A DNA stretch of 47,562 nt from DASVDK01 sp036381125 [NCBI: Thermodesulfobacteriota bacterium] (GCA_036381125.1 DASVDK010000070.1:1-47562); one strand, 5' to 3'. Shown: positions 37,486 through 46,137, counted from the first letter of the stretch. Numbers and translations: made by a program. Notes: generated from the letters alone by a model not told the origin.

Positions 37486-38220
37486 ATGCGTGCGGCCGCC
37501 GCCTTCGTCGCCGACCTGCACCTGGCGGGCGATCCCGAGGACACGGCCGCCCTGCTCGCGTTCCTCGAGGCCCAGGCCGGCCCGGACGGCGCGGACACGC
37601 TCTACATCCTGGGCGACCTGTTCGACCTCTGGCTCGGGTCGCCGAAGCTGCAGCTCGACTTCCAGAGGGAGGTCGTCCGCGGCATCGAGCGGCTGCGCGA
37701 GGCGGGCGTCCAGGTGAAGTTCGTCGAGGGCAACCGCGAGTTCCGGGTGGTGCGGACCTTCGGTAGCCTCTTCACCGCGGCCACCGAGGACGCGTTCGAC
37801 GACGAGGTGGCCGGCCTGCGCCTGCACGTCGCCCACGGCGACCGGGTGAACACCGACGACCGCCTCTACCGGCTCTGGCGGCGGGTGTCGAAGAACCGCC
37901 CGACCTTCCTGCTCTTCGACCTCCTGCCGCGCCGCGCCGGCCTGGCCCTCGCGCTGGCGCTCGAGCGCCGGCTGCGCGGCACCAACCGCAGCATGAAGCG
38001 CTACTTCCCCGAAGCGCACTGCCGGCGATACGCGGAGGCCCGCGTGGCCGCCGGCACCGACCTCCTCCTCTTCGGACACTTCCACGTCGAGCGCCGCCTG
38101 CCCATCGAGGCCGGGGCACGGCGAGGGGAGGTGGTCTGCCTGCCCGACTGGCGGACCTCGCGCCGCTACCTGCGGCTCGACCGCGACGGCCGGGCGGAGA
38201 TCGTCCCCTTCACGATGTGA
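37486..38220 (+). CDS. LpxH-like UDP-2,3-diacylglucosamine hydrolase/metallophosphoesterase
   Basis: 244 residues. Metallophosphoesterase motifs in order: D10-L-H12, GDLFDLW with D44, EGNREF with N83, VAHGD and GHFHVE. The spacing and the basic helical insert after HGD (LYRLWRRVSKNRPTFLLFD) match LpxH and the LpxH2-like families, which remove UMP from UDP-diacylglucosamine in lipid A synthesis at the inner membrane. The GNRE in place of GNRD/GNHD and the short acyl-binding insert leave open a related phosphoesterase. The gene has a leaderless-type promoter. Confidence 0.78.
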   Translation: MRAAAAFVADLHLAGDPEDTAALLAFLEAQAGPDGADTLYILGDLFDLWLGSPKLQLDFQREVVRGIERLREAGVQVKFVEGNREFRVVRTFGSLFTAATEDAFDDEVAGLRLHVAHGDRVNTDDRLYRLWRRVSKNRPTFLLFDLLPRRAGLALALALERRLRGTNRSMKRYFPEAHCRRYAEARVAAGTDLLLFGHFHVERRLPIEAGARRGEVVCLPDWRTSRRYLRLDRDGRAEIVPFTM

Positions 38221-38253
38221 GTCGGATCACGTCCGTTTCCAGGCGAGCCCCTG

Positions 38254-38259
38254 TATACT
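38254..38259 (+). promoter_or_regulatory. -10 box of the OmpA lipoprotein gene
   Basis: TATACT, giving a leader of about 57 nt before ATG 38323, in contrast to the leaderless promoters nearby. Confidence 0.55.
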
Positions 38260-38274
38260 CCCCGGCCGTTCCTT

Positions 38275-38302
38275 CCAGGTCCGTCATCCCAGGTCCGTCA
38301 TC
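38275..38302 (+). repeat. Perfect 14-bp tandem duplication in the OmpA gene leader
   Basis: CCAGGTCCGTCATC occurs twice head to tail (38275-38288, 38289-38302), ending 20 bp before the start codon. Confidence 0.9.
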
Positions 38303-38322
38303 AGACGAAAGGCTGGAACCAG

Positions 38323-39012
38323 ATGCGAAAGCTCCTCGTGAAGCCGATCGCGGGCCTCCTCGCGGCCGCGCTGGCGCTCCCGGCCGCCGGGTGCGCCACC
38401 AACCCGGATGGCACGTACGAGTGGAAGCGGACCGCCATCGGCGCCGGCGCCGGAGCGGCGGTCGGCGCGGGCGCCGGCGCCCTCCTCGGCGGCAAGAAGC
38501 GCGCGGGCCGGGGGGCCCTGATCGGCGCGGCGGCCGGTGCGATGGTCGGCGGCGCCATCGGCAACTACATGGACCGCCAGGCGGCCGAGCTCAAGCGGCG
38601 GCTGCCGGACGCGGCCGTCGAGCGACAGGGCGACAAGCTCTACGTCGCGCTCCCCTCCGGCATCCTCTTCGACACCGACAAGGCGACGATCCGCCCGGAG
38701 GCGCGGCAGAGCATCGCCACGGCGGCCGACGTCCTCAAGAAGTACCCCGACACCTACATCACCGTCGAGGGGCACACCGACTCGACCGGGTCGGCCGACT
38801 ACAACCAGCGGCTCTCGGAGCGCCGGGCGCGGGCGGTCTACGACCTCCTGGTCCAGGACGGCGTCCCGGCCGCACGCCTCGCCGTGAAGGGCTACGGCGA
38901 GACCGACCCGGTGGCCGACAACGCCACCGAGGAGGGCCGCCAGGCGAACCGGCGCGTCCAGCTCGAGATCCGCCCCAACGAGAAGCTCCAGGCCCAGCAG
39001 CGGGCCGGATAG
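38323..39012 (+). CDS. OmpA/Pal-type lipoprotein with glycine-zipper segment
   Basis: 229 residues. The signal peptide ends in LPAAGC, a lipobox with Cys near residue 24, so the protein is probably lipid-anchored in the outer membrane. Residues about 38-85 are a glycine zipper (GAGAGAAVGAGAGALLGG, GAAAGAMVGGAIGNYMD). The C-terminal OmpA-like domain binds peptidoglycan: ILFDTDKATIRPEA, VEGHTDSTGSADYNQRLSER, VKGYGETDPVADN and NRRVQLEI. Together this is the YiaD-type architecture tethering the outer membrane to the wall. Confidence 0.9.
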   Translation: MRKLLVKPIAGLLAAALALPAAGCATNPDGTYEWKRTAIGAGAGAAVGAGAGALLGGKKRAGRGALIGAAAGAMVGGAIGNYMDRQAAELKRRLPDAAVERQGDKLYVALPSGILFDTDKATIRPEARQSIATAADVLKKYPDTYITVEGHTDSTGSADYNQRLSERRARAVYDLLVQDGVPAARLAVKGYGETDPVADNATEEGRQANRRVQLEIRPNEKLQAQQRAG

Positions 39013-39044
39013 CCGCTCCGCGTTCGACCGGGGGCGGGCTGCGG

Positions 39045-39050
39045 TAGAAT
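39045..39050 (+). promoter_or_regulatory. -10 box of the Lys/Ala/Pro-repeat protein operon
   Basis: TAGAAT, about 32 nt before GTG 39083; GGAGG at 39070-39074 is the ribosome-binding site. Confidence 0.5.
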
Positions 39051-39082
39051 CCGACATCCGTCCGCCCCCGGAGGCGCGCCAG

Positions 39083-39679
39083 GTGCCCACCAGAACCCGT
39101 CCGCCGTCGGCGAAGGCCGCACGTCCGGCGAAGCCGGCACGCCCGTCGAAGTCGTCACGCCGGGCGGAGCCGGCGAGTCCGGCAACACCGGCACGTGCCG
39201 CGAAGCCGGCGCGTACCGCGAAACCGGCACGCCCGGCGAAGCCACCGGCACGCCCGGCGAAGCCGACGAGCGCCCAGAAGCCGGCGCGTCCTGCGAAGGC
39301 GGCGCGCCCCGCGGAGCCGGCAGCGGCCGTGACGCCGGCCGGCCCCGCGAAGCCGGCCGGCCCCGCGACGGGGGCCGAGCCGCGACGACGCCAGGCCCCG
39401 CTGCCGGGGGTCCAGCGGACCTGCTACGAGGTCCGCCTGATGGTCTGTCCCCGGACGCCCGCCACCTGCCCGGAGACCTGGCCCGTGGGGCCGCGGCTGC
39501 TCTGCGGCTCGTTCGAGATGCTCGCCCGCTTCGAGAAGGCCGGCGGCGGCGACGACCTCGAGAGCGTCGAGGCGGGGCTCGCCGATGCGCTCGGGGACCT
39601 GTCGATCCGCAGCCGCCTCGATGCGGACCCCGACGACCAGCCCGAGGAGACCGACGACAGCGAGGGGGAGGACCGATGA
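39083..39679 (+). CDS. Lys/Ala/Pro/Arg-repeat (histone H1-like tail) protein with Cys core and acidic tail
   Basis: 198 residues in three parts. Residues 1-100 are degenerate tandem repeats based on AKPARPAKPAR, strongly basic and Pro-rich like bacterial histone H1-like tails. Residues about 108-155 hold four cysteines spaced C-x7-C-x6-C-x11-C (CYEVRLMVC to LLC), a possible metal site. The last 30 residues are acidic (DADPDDQPEETDDSEGEDR). I do not recognise the core domain. GTG 39083 follows GGAGG; the ATGA overlap with the methyltransferase indicates an operon. DNA or RNA binding by the basic part is an inference from composition. Confidence 0.65.
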   Translation: MPTRTRPPSAKAARPAKPARPSKSSRRAEPASPATPARAAKPARTAKPARPAKPPARPAKPTSAQKPARPAKAARPAEPAAAVTPAGPAKPAGPATGAEPRRRQAPLPGVQRTCYEVRLMVCPRTPATCPETWPVGPRLLCGSFEMLARFEKAGGGDDLESVEAGLADALGDLSIRSRLDADPDDQPEETDDSEGEDR

Positions 39680-40518
39680 ACGGCAGCGCGAAGTCGGCGC
39701 ACGGCGCGCAGGCGGCGGCGACCCCCGACCGCGCCCGGCGGATCGCCGAGGCGGCGCGCGCGCAGTTCGGCCGCCAGGCCGCGCACTACACCCACAGCCC
39801 CAACCACGCCCGCGGCGACACGCTGGCCATGACGGTCGACCTCGCCGGGCCGCAGGCCGGCGAGCGGGCCGCGGACATCGCCACCGGGACCGGTCACACG
39901 GCGCTCGCCATCGCCCCTCGGCTCGGCGGCGCGCCGGTCCTCGCCGTCGACTTCACCCGCGAGATGCTCGAGGAAGCCCGGCGGCTGGCCGCCGCCCGGG
40001 GCCTCCGCCAGGTACGGTGCGTCATGGGGGACGCGCACGCCCTGCCGATCGCGTCCGGGAGCCTCGACCTCGTGACCTGCCGCGTCGCCCCGCACCACTT
40101 CGCCGACCCGGCGGCGTTCGTCGCCGAGGCGGCGCGCGTGCTCCGGCCGGGGGGGCGACTCATCGTCTGCGACACCGCCTCGCCGGGCGACGCCGAGGCG
40201 GACGCCTGGATGCACGCCACGGAGGTCGCGCGCGATCCCTCGCACGTCCGCAACTACACCGCCGCGGAGTGGCGGGCCTACGTGGAGCGGGCCGGGCTCG
40301 TGCTCGAGCACGTCGAGATGGGCCGCTGGACGCACCTCGGCTTCGACGACTGGGTGCGCCGCGGCGGCGCGTCCGCCGAGACCGTCGCCTGGCTGCGCCG
40401 CGCCTTCGAGACGGCGCCGCCGGCCGCGCGGGCCGCCTTCGCGATCGAGCCCGACCCGGCGGTCGGCTTCCGCTTCGGATGGACCGTCGTCCTCTTCAGA
40501 GCCCGCAGACCCGCCTGA
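39676..40518 (+). CDS. UbiE/Coq5-like SAM-dependent methyltransferase
   Basis: 280 residues. Class I methyltransferase fold: motif I ADIATGTGHTALAIA, acidic residue ending strand 2 (VLAVDFTREML), motif II-like GDAHALPIASGSLDLVTCR and post-motif ARVLRPGGRLIVCDTASP. The N-terminal QFGRQAAHYTHSPNHARGD also fits the UbiE/MenG-like group. Substrate unknown: quinone precursor or other small molecule. It overlaps the preceding gene by 4 bp and the 5'-nucleotidase gene by 40 bp. Confidence 0.85.
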   Translation: MNGSAKSAHGAQAAATPDRARRIAEAARAQFGRQAAHYTHSPNHARGDTLAMTVDLAGPQAGERAADIATGTGHTALAIAPRLGGAPVLAVDFTREMLEEARRLAAARGLRQVRCVMGDAHALPIASGSLDLVTCRVAPHHFADPAAFVAEAARVLRPGGRLIVCDTASPGDAEADAWMHATEVARDPSHVRNYTAAEWRAYVERAGLVLEHVEMGRWTHLGFDDWVRRGGASAETVAWLRRAFETAPPAARAAFAIEPDPAVGFRFGWTVVLFRARRPA

Positions 40519-42176
40519 TCGCGGCAGCTGCCGCGTTGTGGCTGCTCCTCACCGGCTGTGCAGCCCGGGGGCCGCAGGCGCCCGACGCCGAGGCGCCGCG
40601 CACCGTCCGCCTCACCGTGCTCGCCGTCAACGACTTCCACGGCGCGCTGCTCCCCCGAGAGGTGGACGGCCGGCCGGCGGGCGGCGCCGCGTACCTCGCC
40701 GGCTACCTCGAGGGCCGGGCCGCGGCGCTGCGGGCCGACGGCGGCGAGGCGGTGCTCGTCCACGCCGGCGACATGGTGGGGGCCTCGCCGCTCGAGTCGG
40801 CCCTGCTCAAGGACGAGCCGACGGTGGAGGCGCTCGACGCCATGGGCGTCGGCTTCGGCGCCGTGGGCAACCACGAGTTCGACGAGGGCCTGGAGGAGCT
40901 CCTGCGCCTGCAGCGGGGCGGCTGCCACCCGGCCACCGAGGCGCTGCGCGGCTGCTTCCGGGGGGCGCGCCTCCAGTGGCTCGCCGCCAACGTCGTGCGG
41001 GAGGGGGAGACGACGCCGGTGCTGCCGCCCTACGCCGTGATCGAGGCGGGCGGCGTGCGCGTCGCCTTCATCGGCGTCGTGCTCCGGGACGCGGCGGAGA
41101 TCGTGGCCCCGGACCGCGTGCAGGGGCTGCGCTTCCTCGACGAGGCGGAGACGGTCAACCGGTACGCCGCCGAGCTGGCCGCACGGGAGATCCACGCGGT
41201 CGTCGTCCTCCTCCACCAGGGCGGCTTCGGCTCGCCCGACGGCAGCACCCCCATCACCGGGCCGGTCGTGGAGGTGGTCGGCCGGTTCGGTCCGGAGGTG
41301 GACGCCGTCGTGAGCGGCCACACGCACCAGGGCTACGTGGGCCGCGTCACCCGCCGGGCGGGGGGCGCGCCGCTCGTCGTGGCGCAGGCCTACGCGAACG
41401 GCACGGCGTTCGCGGAGATCGACCTCCTGCTCGATGCGCGCACGGGCGACGTGGCGGCGGCCGACGCCCGGGTGACCCGCACCTTCCACCAGGCCGACGC
41501 CGCCGATCCGCTCACCAGGGTCGAGCCGGACGCCCGGGTGGCCGAGATCGTCGCGCAGGCCGAGGCCGCCGCGGCGTCGCGCGCGGCGCGCGTCGTCGGG
41601 CGCGCGGCGGCGCCCGTGACGCGCGCGACCACGCCGGCCGGGGAGTCGACGCTCGGCGCCCTGGTCGCCGACGCGCACAGGGCCGCCACCGGTGCCGACG
41701 TCGCGTTCACCAACCCGGGCGGCCTGCGCGAGGACCTCCCGGCCGGACCGATCACCTACGGCCGGCTCTTCGCCGCGCAGCCCTTCGACGACCGCCTCGT
41801 GACCGTGACGCTGAGCGGCGACGAGATCCGGCGCCTCCTCGAGTCGCAGTGGCGAAGGGGTCCGGACGGGCAGCCGGTCGTCCGGATCCTGCCGGTGTCG
41901 GGGCTCGGCTACGTCTGGGACCCGGACGCCCCGGTCGGCCGGCGGGTCACGCACCTCCGCCTCGAGAGCGGCGAGCCGGTCAGGCCCGACGCGCGCTACC
42001 GCGTGACGGTGAACAGCTACCTCGCCGGAGGCGGCGACGGCTTCGGGCTGCTGCGCGAGGCGCGCGAGCGACAGGACGGGCCGGAGGCGCTGGAGGCGCT
42101 GGCCCGGTACGTGGAGCGGCTGCCGCAGCCGATCGCGGTCCGGCCGCCGGGACGGATCCGGCGCGCCGCCCCGTGA
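40479..42176 (+). CDS. 5'-nucleotidase/2',3'-cyclic phosphodiesterase family lipoprotein
   Basis: 565 residues from ATG 40479, chosen because it gives a lipoprotein signal peptide (MDRRPLQSPQTRLIAAAAAL, then lipobox LTGC). The N-terminal metallophosphatase domain carries LAVNDFHGALL, HAGDMVG, AVGNHEFDEG and VSGHTHQGY. The C-terminal 5'-nucleotidase domain carries STLGALVADAHRAATGADVA, FTNPGGLREDL and NSYLAGGGDGFG. It would release phosphate and nucleosides from extracellular or periplasmic nucleotides, anchored to a membrane. Confidence 0.92.
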   Translation: MDRRPLQSPQTRLIAAAAALWLLLTGCAARGPQAPDAEAPRTVRLTVLAVNDFHGALLPREVDGRPAGGAAYLAGYLEGRAAALRADGGEAVLVHAGDMVGASPLESALLKDEPTVEALDAMGVGFGAVGNHEFDEGLEELLRLQRGGCHPATEALRGCFRGARLQWLAANVVREGETTPVLPPYAVIEAGGVRVAFIGVVLRDAAEIVAPDRVQGLRFLDEAETVNRYAAELAAREIHAVVVLLHQGGFGSPDGSTPITGPVVEVVGRFGPEVDAVVSGHTHQGYVGRVTRRAGGAPLVVAQAYANGTAFAEIDLLLDARTGDVAAADARVTRTFHQADAADPLTRVEPDARVAEIVAQAEAAAASRAARVVGRAAAPVTRATTPAGESTLGALVADAHRAATGADVAFTNPGGLREDLPAGPITYGRLFAAQPFDDRLVTVTLSGDEIRRLLESQWRRGPDGQPVVRILPVSGLGYVWDPDAPVGRRVTHLRLESGEPVRPDARYRVTVNSYLAGGGDGFGLLREARERQDGPEALEALARYVERLPQPIAVRPPGRIRRAAP

Positions 42177-42181
42177 TGCGG

Positions 42182-42187
42182 TACACT
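42182..42187 (+). promoter_or_regulatory. Possible -10 box of the peptide ABC operon
   Basis: TACACT, 60 nt before ATG 42248. GGGGAGG at 42235-42241 is the ribosome-binding site. Confidence 0.4.
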
Positions 42188-42247
42188 GGCGGCCAACACG
42201 TCGTTTTAGCAGGCAGGCCGATGGACTAGGTTCGGGGAGGCAGGTCC

Positions 42248-43822
42248 ATGTCCCGTCTCGTGCACTTCGCGGTCTCGCTCGGCTTGAGGCTCGCGTCCAT
42301 CACGGCGCTCGCGCTCGGGGTCTTCCTCAAGGACGCCTCCGCGGCGGCGCCCGTCACCATCACCATCGCCAATCAGGGCGATGCGGCCACGCTCGACGGC
42401 CACATGCGCAACGAGACGACGACGCAGATGATCCAGCTTCACATCTACGACCGTCTCGTGGTCTTCGACGCCGACGTGAAGCTCCGCCCGGCACTGGCCA
42501 CCTCGTGGACCCGCAAGGACCCGACGACCTGGGTCTTCACCCTGCGGTCGGGCGTCCGGTTCCACAACGGCGAGCCGTTCGACGCCGCCGTGGCCGCCTG
42601 GAACCTCAAGCGGGCCAAGACCCACCCCAACAGCCAGTTCAAGGCGTACGCGAACCTGGTGGCGGAGGCGCGCGCCGTCGACCCGACGACGCTCGAGCTC
42701 AAGACCGCCGGCCCGGCCCCCGACCTCCTGACGAACCTCGTGCAGATCATGATGCTCCCCCCGAAGTACGTGGAGGAGAAGGGGGACGCGTACGTGGCCC
42801 GCAACCCGGTCGGCACGGGGCCGTACCGGTTCGTCGAGTGGGTCAAGGACGACCGCATCGTGCTCGAGGCCAACCCGGACTACTGGGGCGGCAAGCCGGC
42901 GATCGACCGCGTGATCTTCAGGCCGATCCCCGAGGACGCGACCCGGGCGGCGGCACTGGTGACCGGCGAGGTGGACGTGGTCTGGGGCGTCGCCGTCCAG
43001 GACGTGCCCCGCATCGAGGCGCAGCCGGACCTCCGGATCCTGCGCAGCCCGACGCAGCGGGTCATCTACCTCTCCTTCGACATGCACCGGAAGACCGACT
43101 CGCCGGGCGTCGGCCCCGGGCCGAACCCCTTCGCGGACGTGCGGGTTCGGCGGGCGATCTATCACGCCCTCGACATCGGCGGCATCATCAAGGCGGTCAT
43201 GGGAGGCAGCGGGGCGCAGGCGACGCAGTTCGTCACCCCGCCCATCTTCGGCTACAACCCGAACGTCAAGCCGCTCCCCCACGACCCGGCCCGCGCCAGG
43301 GCGCTCCTCGCCGAGGCCGGCTACCCGAACGGCTTCGCGGCGCGCCTCGACTGCCCCAACGACCGGTACGTGAACGACGCGGCGCTCTGCGAGGCGGTGG
43401 CGGGTCAGCTCACGAAGGTGGGCCTGCGCATCACCCCCAACGCGGTCCCCAAGGCGGTCTTCTTCCCGCAGATCGACCGCTTCGAGACCTCCTTCTACCT
43501 GGCGGGGTGGGGGACGCTCGACACCGGCGCCACGCTCTCGGCGGTGGTCCAGACGAACGACCCGGCGAAGGGCACCGGCCGCATCAACCGCGGCCGCTAC
43601 TCGAACGCCGAGGTCGACGCGCTCATCGAGCGGGGGCGGAAGACGCTCGACGACAAGGAGCGGGAGGCCCTCTACCGCTCCGCCGTCGAGCTGGCCATGA
43701 GCGAGGTGGCCTGGGTGCCGCTGCACCAGCAGGAGATGATCCTCGGCGCCAAGAAGCGCTTCAGCTTCAAGCCGAGGTTCGACGAGTACATCTTCGCCCA
43801 CGAGATCCGCGTGGCGAACTAG
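42248..43822 (+). CDS. Family 5 (DppA/OppA-type) ABC substrate-binding protein
   Basis: 524 residues. An N-terminal signal peptide (LRLASITALALGVFLKDASA) precedes VTITIANQGDAATLDGHM. Family 5 landmarks: YDRLVVFDADVKLRPALATS, VFTLRSGVRFHNGEPFDA, GTGPYRFVEW, ANPDYWGG, DVRVRRAIYHALD and LLAEAGYPNGF. It binds peptides, opines, glycosides or nickel in the periplasm; the ligand is not readable. First gene of an operon with two permeases, a GNAT and an M20 hydrolase. Confidence 0.92.
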   Translation: MSRLVHFAVSLGLRLASITALALGVFLKDASAAAPVTITIANQGDAATLDGHMRNETTTQMIQLHIYDRLVVFDADVKLRPALATSWTRKDPTTWVFTLRSGVRFHNGEPFDAAVAAWNLKRAKTHPNSQFKAYANLVAEARAVDPTTLELKTAGPAPDLLTNLVQIMMLPPKYVEEKGDAYVARNPVGTGPYRFVEWVKDDRIVLEANPDYWGGKPAIDRVIFRPIPEDATRAAALVTGEVDVVWGVAVQDVPRIEAQPDLRILRSPTQRVIYLSFDMHRKTDSPGVGPGPNPFADVRVRRAIYHALDIGGIIKAVMGGSGAQATQFVTPPIFGYNPNVKPLPHDPARARALLAEAGYPNGFAARLDCPNDRYVNDAALCEAVAGQLTKVGLRITPNAVPKAVFFPQIDRFETSFYLAGWGTLDTGATLSAVVQTNDPAKGTGRINRGRYSNAEVDALIERGRKTLDDKEREALYRSAVELAMSEVAWVPLHQQEMILGAKKRFSFKPRFDEYIFAHEIRVAN

Positions 43823-43832
43823 CGAGGGCCCT

Positions 43833-44750
43833 CTGCTCCAGTATCTCGCGCGCCGGGTCGCGGGGGGCGCCGTGGCGCTCCTCGCGGCCTCGGCGGTCGT
43901 GTTCCTCCTCCTCAGGCTCGCGGGCGACCCCCTCGAGCTGCTCGTCCCGCCCGACGCCTCCGCGGCCGACGTGGAGGCGATGCGGCGCACCCTCGGCCTC
44001 GACCGCTCCTGGCTCGAGCAGTACGGCGCCTTCCTGGCCGCCGCCCTGCGGGGCGACCTCGGCACGTCCTTCTACCACGGCGTGCCGGCGCTCGGGCTCG
44101 TCCTCGAGCGGCTGCCGGCCACGCTCGAGCTGATCCTCGCGGCGATGGCGTTCTCGCTCGTCGTCGCGATCCCGGCGGGCGTCGTGGCGGCCCGCAGGCC
44201 GGGCTCCCTCGCCGACCGCCTCGCGCGAGGGGTCTCCCTCCTCGGCATCTCCGCGCCCCCCTTCTGGATCGCCATCATGCTGATCCTCGTCTTCGCCGTG
44301 GAGCTGCGGTGGCTGCCGTCCTCGGGCCGCGGCTCCCTCGACCACCTCGTCCTGCCGGCCTTCTCGCTCGCCCTCTACCGGGTGGCCCTCTTCACCCGCC
44401 TGGTGCGGGCGGGGATGGTGGAGGCGCTGTCGCAGGACTACGTGCGCACGGCGAGGGCCAAGGGGGTCTCCGAGCGCCGCCTCCTCTACCGCCACGCCCT
44501 CAAGAACACGCTCATCCCGGTGGTCACCTTGGCGGGCCTCCAGATGGGGAGCCTCTTCGCCGGCGCCATCGTCACCGAGCGGATCTTCGCCTGGCCCGGA
44601 ATGGGGCGGCTCATCCTCGACGCCATCACGAAGCTCGACTACCCGGTCGTCGTCGCCTGGGCGCTGGTCGTGGCGGCCGGTTTCGTCACGGTGAACCTGA
44701 TCGTCGACTGCCTCTACTCCCTGGTCGACCCGAGGGTGCGGCTCGGATGA
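43833..44750 (+). CDS. DppB-type ABC transporter permease
   Basis: About 305 residues if translation starts at CTG 43833, 292 if at GTG 43872. The family N-terminus (LLQYLARRVAGGAVALLAAS, like M-LRYLLRRL in relatives) is encoded upstream of the GTG and forms part of TM1. GAGGG lies 4 nt before the CTG, so a rare CTG start is favoured. GLDRSWLEQYGAFLAAALRG, DLGTSFYHGVP and the ATPase-contact loop YVRTARAKGVSERRLLYRHA identify the DppB/GsiC family. The stop overlaps the next ATG (ATGA). Confidence 0.9.
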   Translation: MLQYLARRVAGGAVALLAASAVVFLLLRLAGDPLELLVPPDASAADVEAMRRTLGLDRSWLEQYGAFLAAALRGDLGTSFYHGVPALGLVLERLPATLELILAAMAFSLVVAIPAGVVAARRPGSLADRLARGVSLLGISAPPFWIAIMLILVFAVELRWLPSSGRGSLDHLVLPAFSLALYRVALFTRLVRAGMVEALSQDYVRTARAKGVSERRLLYRHALKNTLIPVVTLAGLQMGSLFAGAIVTERIFAWPGMGRLILDAITKLDYPVVVAWALVVAAGFVTVNLIVDCLYSLVDPRVRLG

Positions 44751-45577
44751 CCCGCTCGGCGCTGGCGACCGCGGTCGTGCTCGCCCTGCTGCTCGGCGCC
44801 TCGCTCGCCGCGCCGTGGCTCTCCCGCGTCGACCCGCTCGCGCAGGACTTCGGCGCCTCGCTCCGGCCCCCGGCGTGGAGCGAGGCCGGCAGCCTCGCGC
44901 ACCCCCTCGGCACCGATCGCCTCGGCCGCGACGTCTTCGCCAACGTCCTCCACGGGCTGCGGGTGTCGCTCCTCGTCGGCGCGGCCGCGGTGGCGATCAG
45001 CCTCGCCCTCGGGGTGACGCTCGGCCTGATCTCGGGCTACGCCGGCGGCCGCGTGGACGCCGCCCTGATGCGGGCGGCCGACGTGCAGCTCTCCCTGCCG
45101 CCGATCCTGATCGCCCTCGCCGTCGTCGCGCTCTTCGGGTCCGGCCTCTGGCGGCTGGTGATCCTGATCGGCGTGATCAACTGGGCGGTCTACGCGCGCA
45201 CCGTGCGCGGCAGCGTGCTGGCCGTCCGGGAGCGGGAGTTCGTGGAGGCGGCCCGGGCGCTCGGGGTGGCGGCCCCCGCCATCCTCGCGAGGCACGTGCT
45301 GCCGAACGTGCTGACGGCGACCGTCGTCGTCGCGGCGGTCGAGCTGCCGCGCGTGATGCTGCTCGAGGCGACGCTCTCCTTCCTGGGGCTCGGCGTGCCG
45401 GCCCAGGTGCCGTCGCTCGGCACCGCCGTGGCGCGCGGCTACCAGGTGCTCTTCGCGGGCCACTGGTGGGTCTCGGTCTTCCCGGGGCTCGCCCTCATGG
45501 CCGTCGTCGTCTGCGTGAACCTCCTCGGCGACTGGCTGCGGGACGCGACCGACCCGCGCTGGTCGCCGCGGCGATGA
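44747..45577 (+). CDS. DppC-type ABC transporter permease
   Basis: 276 residues with six likely transmembrane helices. HPLGTDRLGRDVFANVLHGL, LGLISGYAGGRVDAALMR and the EAA loop FVEAARALGVAAPAILARH with LPNVLTATVVV are diagnostic of DppC. Its partner permease is directly upstream. No dppD/dppF ATPase genes follow; the next gene is a GNAT, so the ATPases must be encoded elsewhere. Confidence 0.92.
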   Translation: MTRSALATAVVLALLLGASLAAPWLSRVDPLAQDFGASLRPPAWSEAGSLAHPLGTDRLGRDVFANVLHGLRVSLLVGAAAVAISLALGVTLGLISGYAGGRVDAALMRAADVQLSLPPILIALAVVALFGSGLWRLVILIGVINWAVYARTVRGSVLAVREREFVEAARALGVAAPAILARHVLPNVLTATVVVAAVELPRVMLLEATLSFLGLGVPAQVPSLGTAVARGYQVLFAGHWWVSVFPGLALMAVVVCVNLLGDWLRDATDPRWSPRR

Positions 45578-46137
45578 GACGCGCCGTGCCCGCGATGCCG
45601 AAGCCGCCGCGCGTCAGGCTGCGCCCGTTCGTCTCGTCCGACCTCGAGTTCCTCGCCCGCTGGCGCGAGGAGGCGACCGCCCGCGCCCACCAGCCGCTGC
45701 GGCGCCTCTCGCGCGAGGAGCTGCGCCTGGAGCTCGAGGCCGGCAGCGCCGGGCCGCTCTCGGACCGGACGCGCACCCGCTTCCAGTGGGTGGTCGAGCG
45801 CCGCGAGGACCGGGTCCCCCTGGGGTGGGTGACGCTGACGATCCGCAGCCGGGAGCACGGCATCGCCGAGGTCGGCTACACGCTGTCGGCCGAGTACCAC
45901 CGGCAGGGCTACGGCTCCGAGGCGCTCGGACTCCTCGTCGAGCGCGCCTTCGGCGAGCCGGAGATCCAGCGGCTCGAGGCGGTCTGCTCCGTGGACAACG
46001 AGGCGTCGTGGCGCCTCCTCGAGCGGCTCGGCTTCCGTCGCGAGGGGCGGCTCAGGGCCTACTACGTGATCAACGGCGCGCGCGTCGACCACTACCTCTA
46101 CGCGCGGCTCAGGGCCGACGGCCCGGTGGGAGGGTGA
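45574..46137 (+). CDS. GNAT family N-acetyltransferase (RimJ/RimL-like)
   Basis: 187 residues. RLRPFVSSDLEFLARWREE start, VGYTLSAEYHRQGYGSEALG (acetyl-CoA-binding motif A, Q/RxxGxG/A type) and CSVDNEASWRLLERLGFRRE (motif B) are typical of acetyltransferases acting on amino groups of proteins or amino acids. The start overlaps the dppC stop (ATGA) and its stop overlaps the M20 gene start (TGATG), so it belongs to the peptide-uptake operon. Confidence 0.88.
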   Translation: MRRAVPAMPKPPRVRLRPFVSSDLEFLARWREEATARAHQPLRRLSREELRLELEAGSAGPLSDRTRTRFQWVVERREDRVPLGWVTLTIRSREHGIAEVGYTLSAEYHRQGYGSEALGLLVERAFGEPEIQRLEAVCSVDNEASWRLLERLGFRREGRLRAYYVINGARVDHYLYARLRADGPVGG

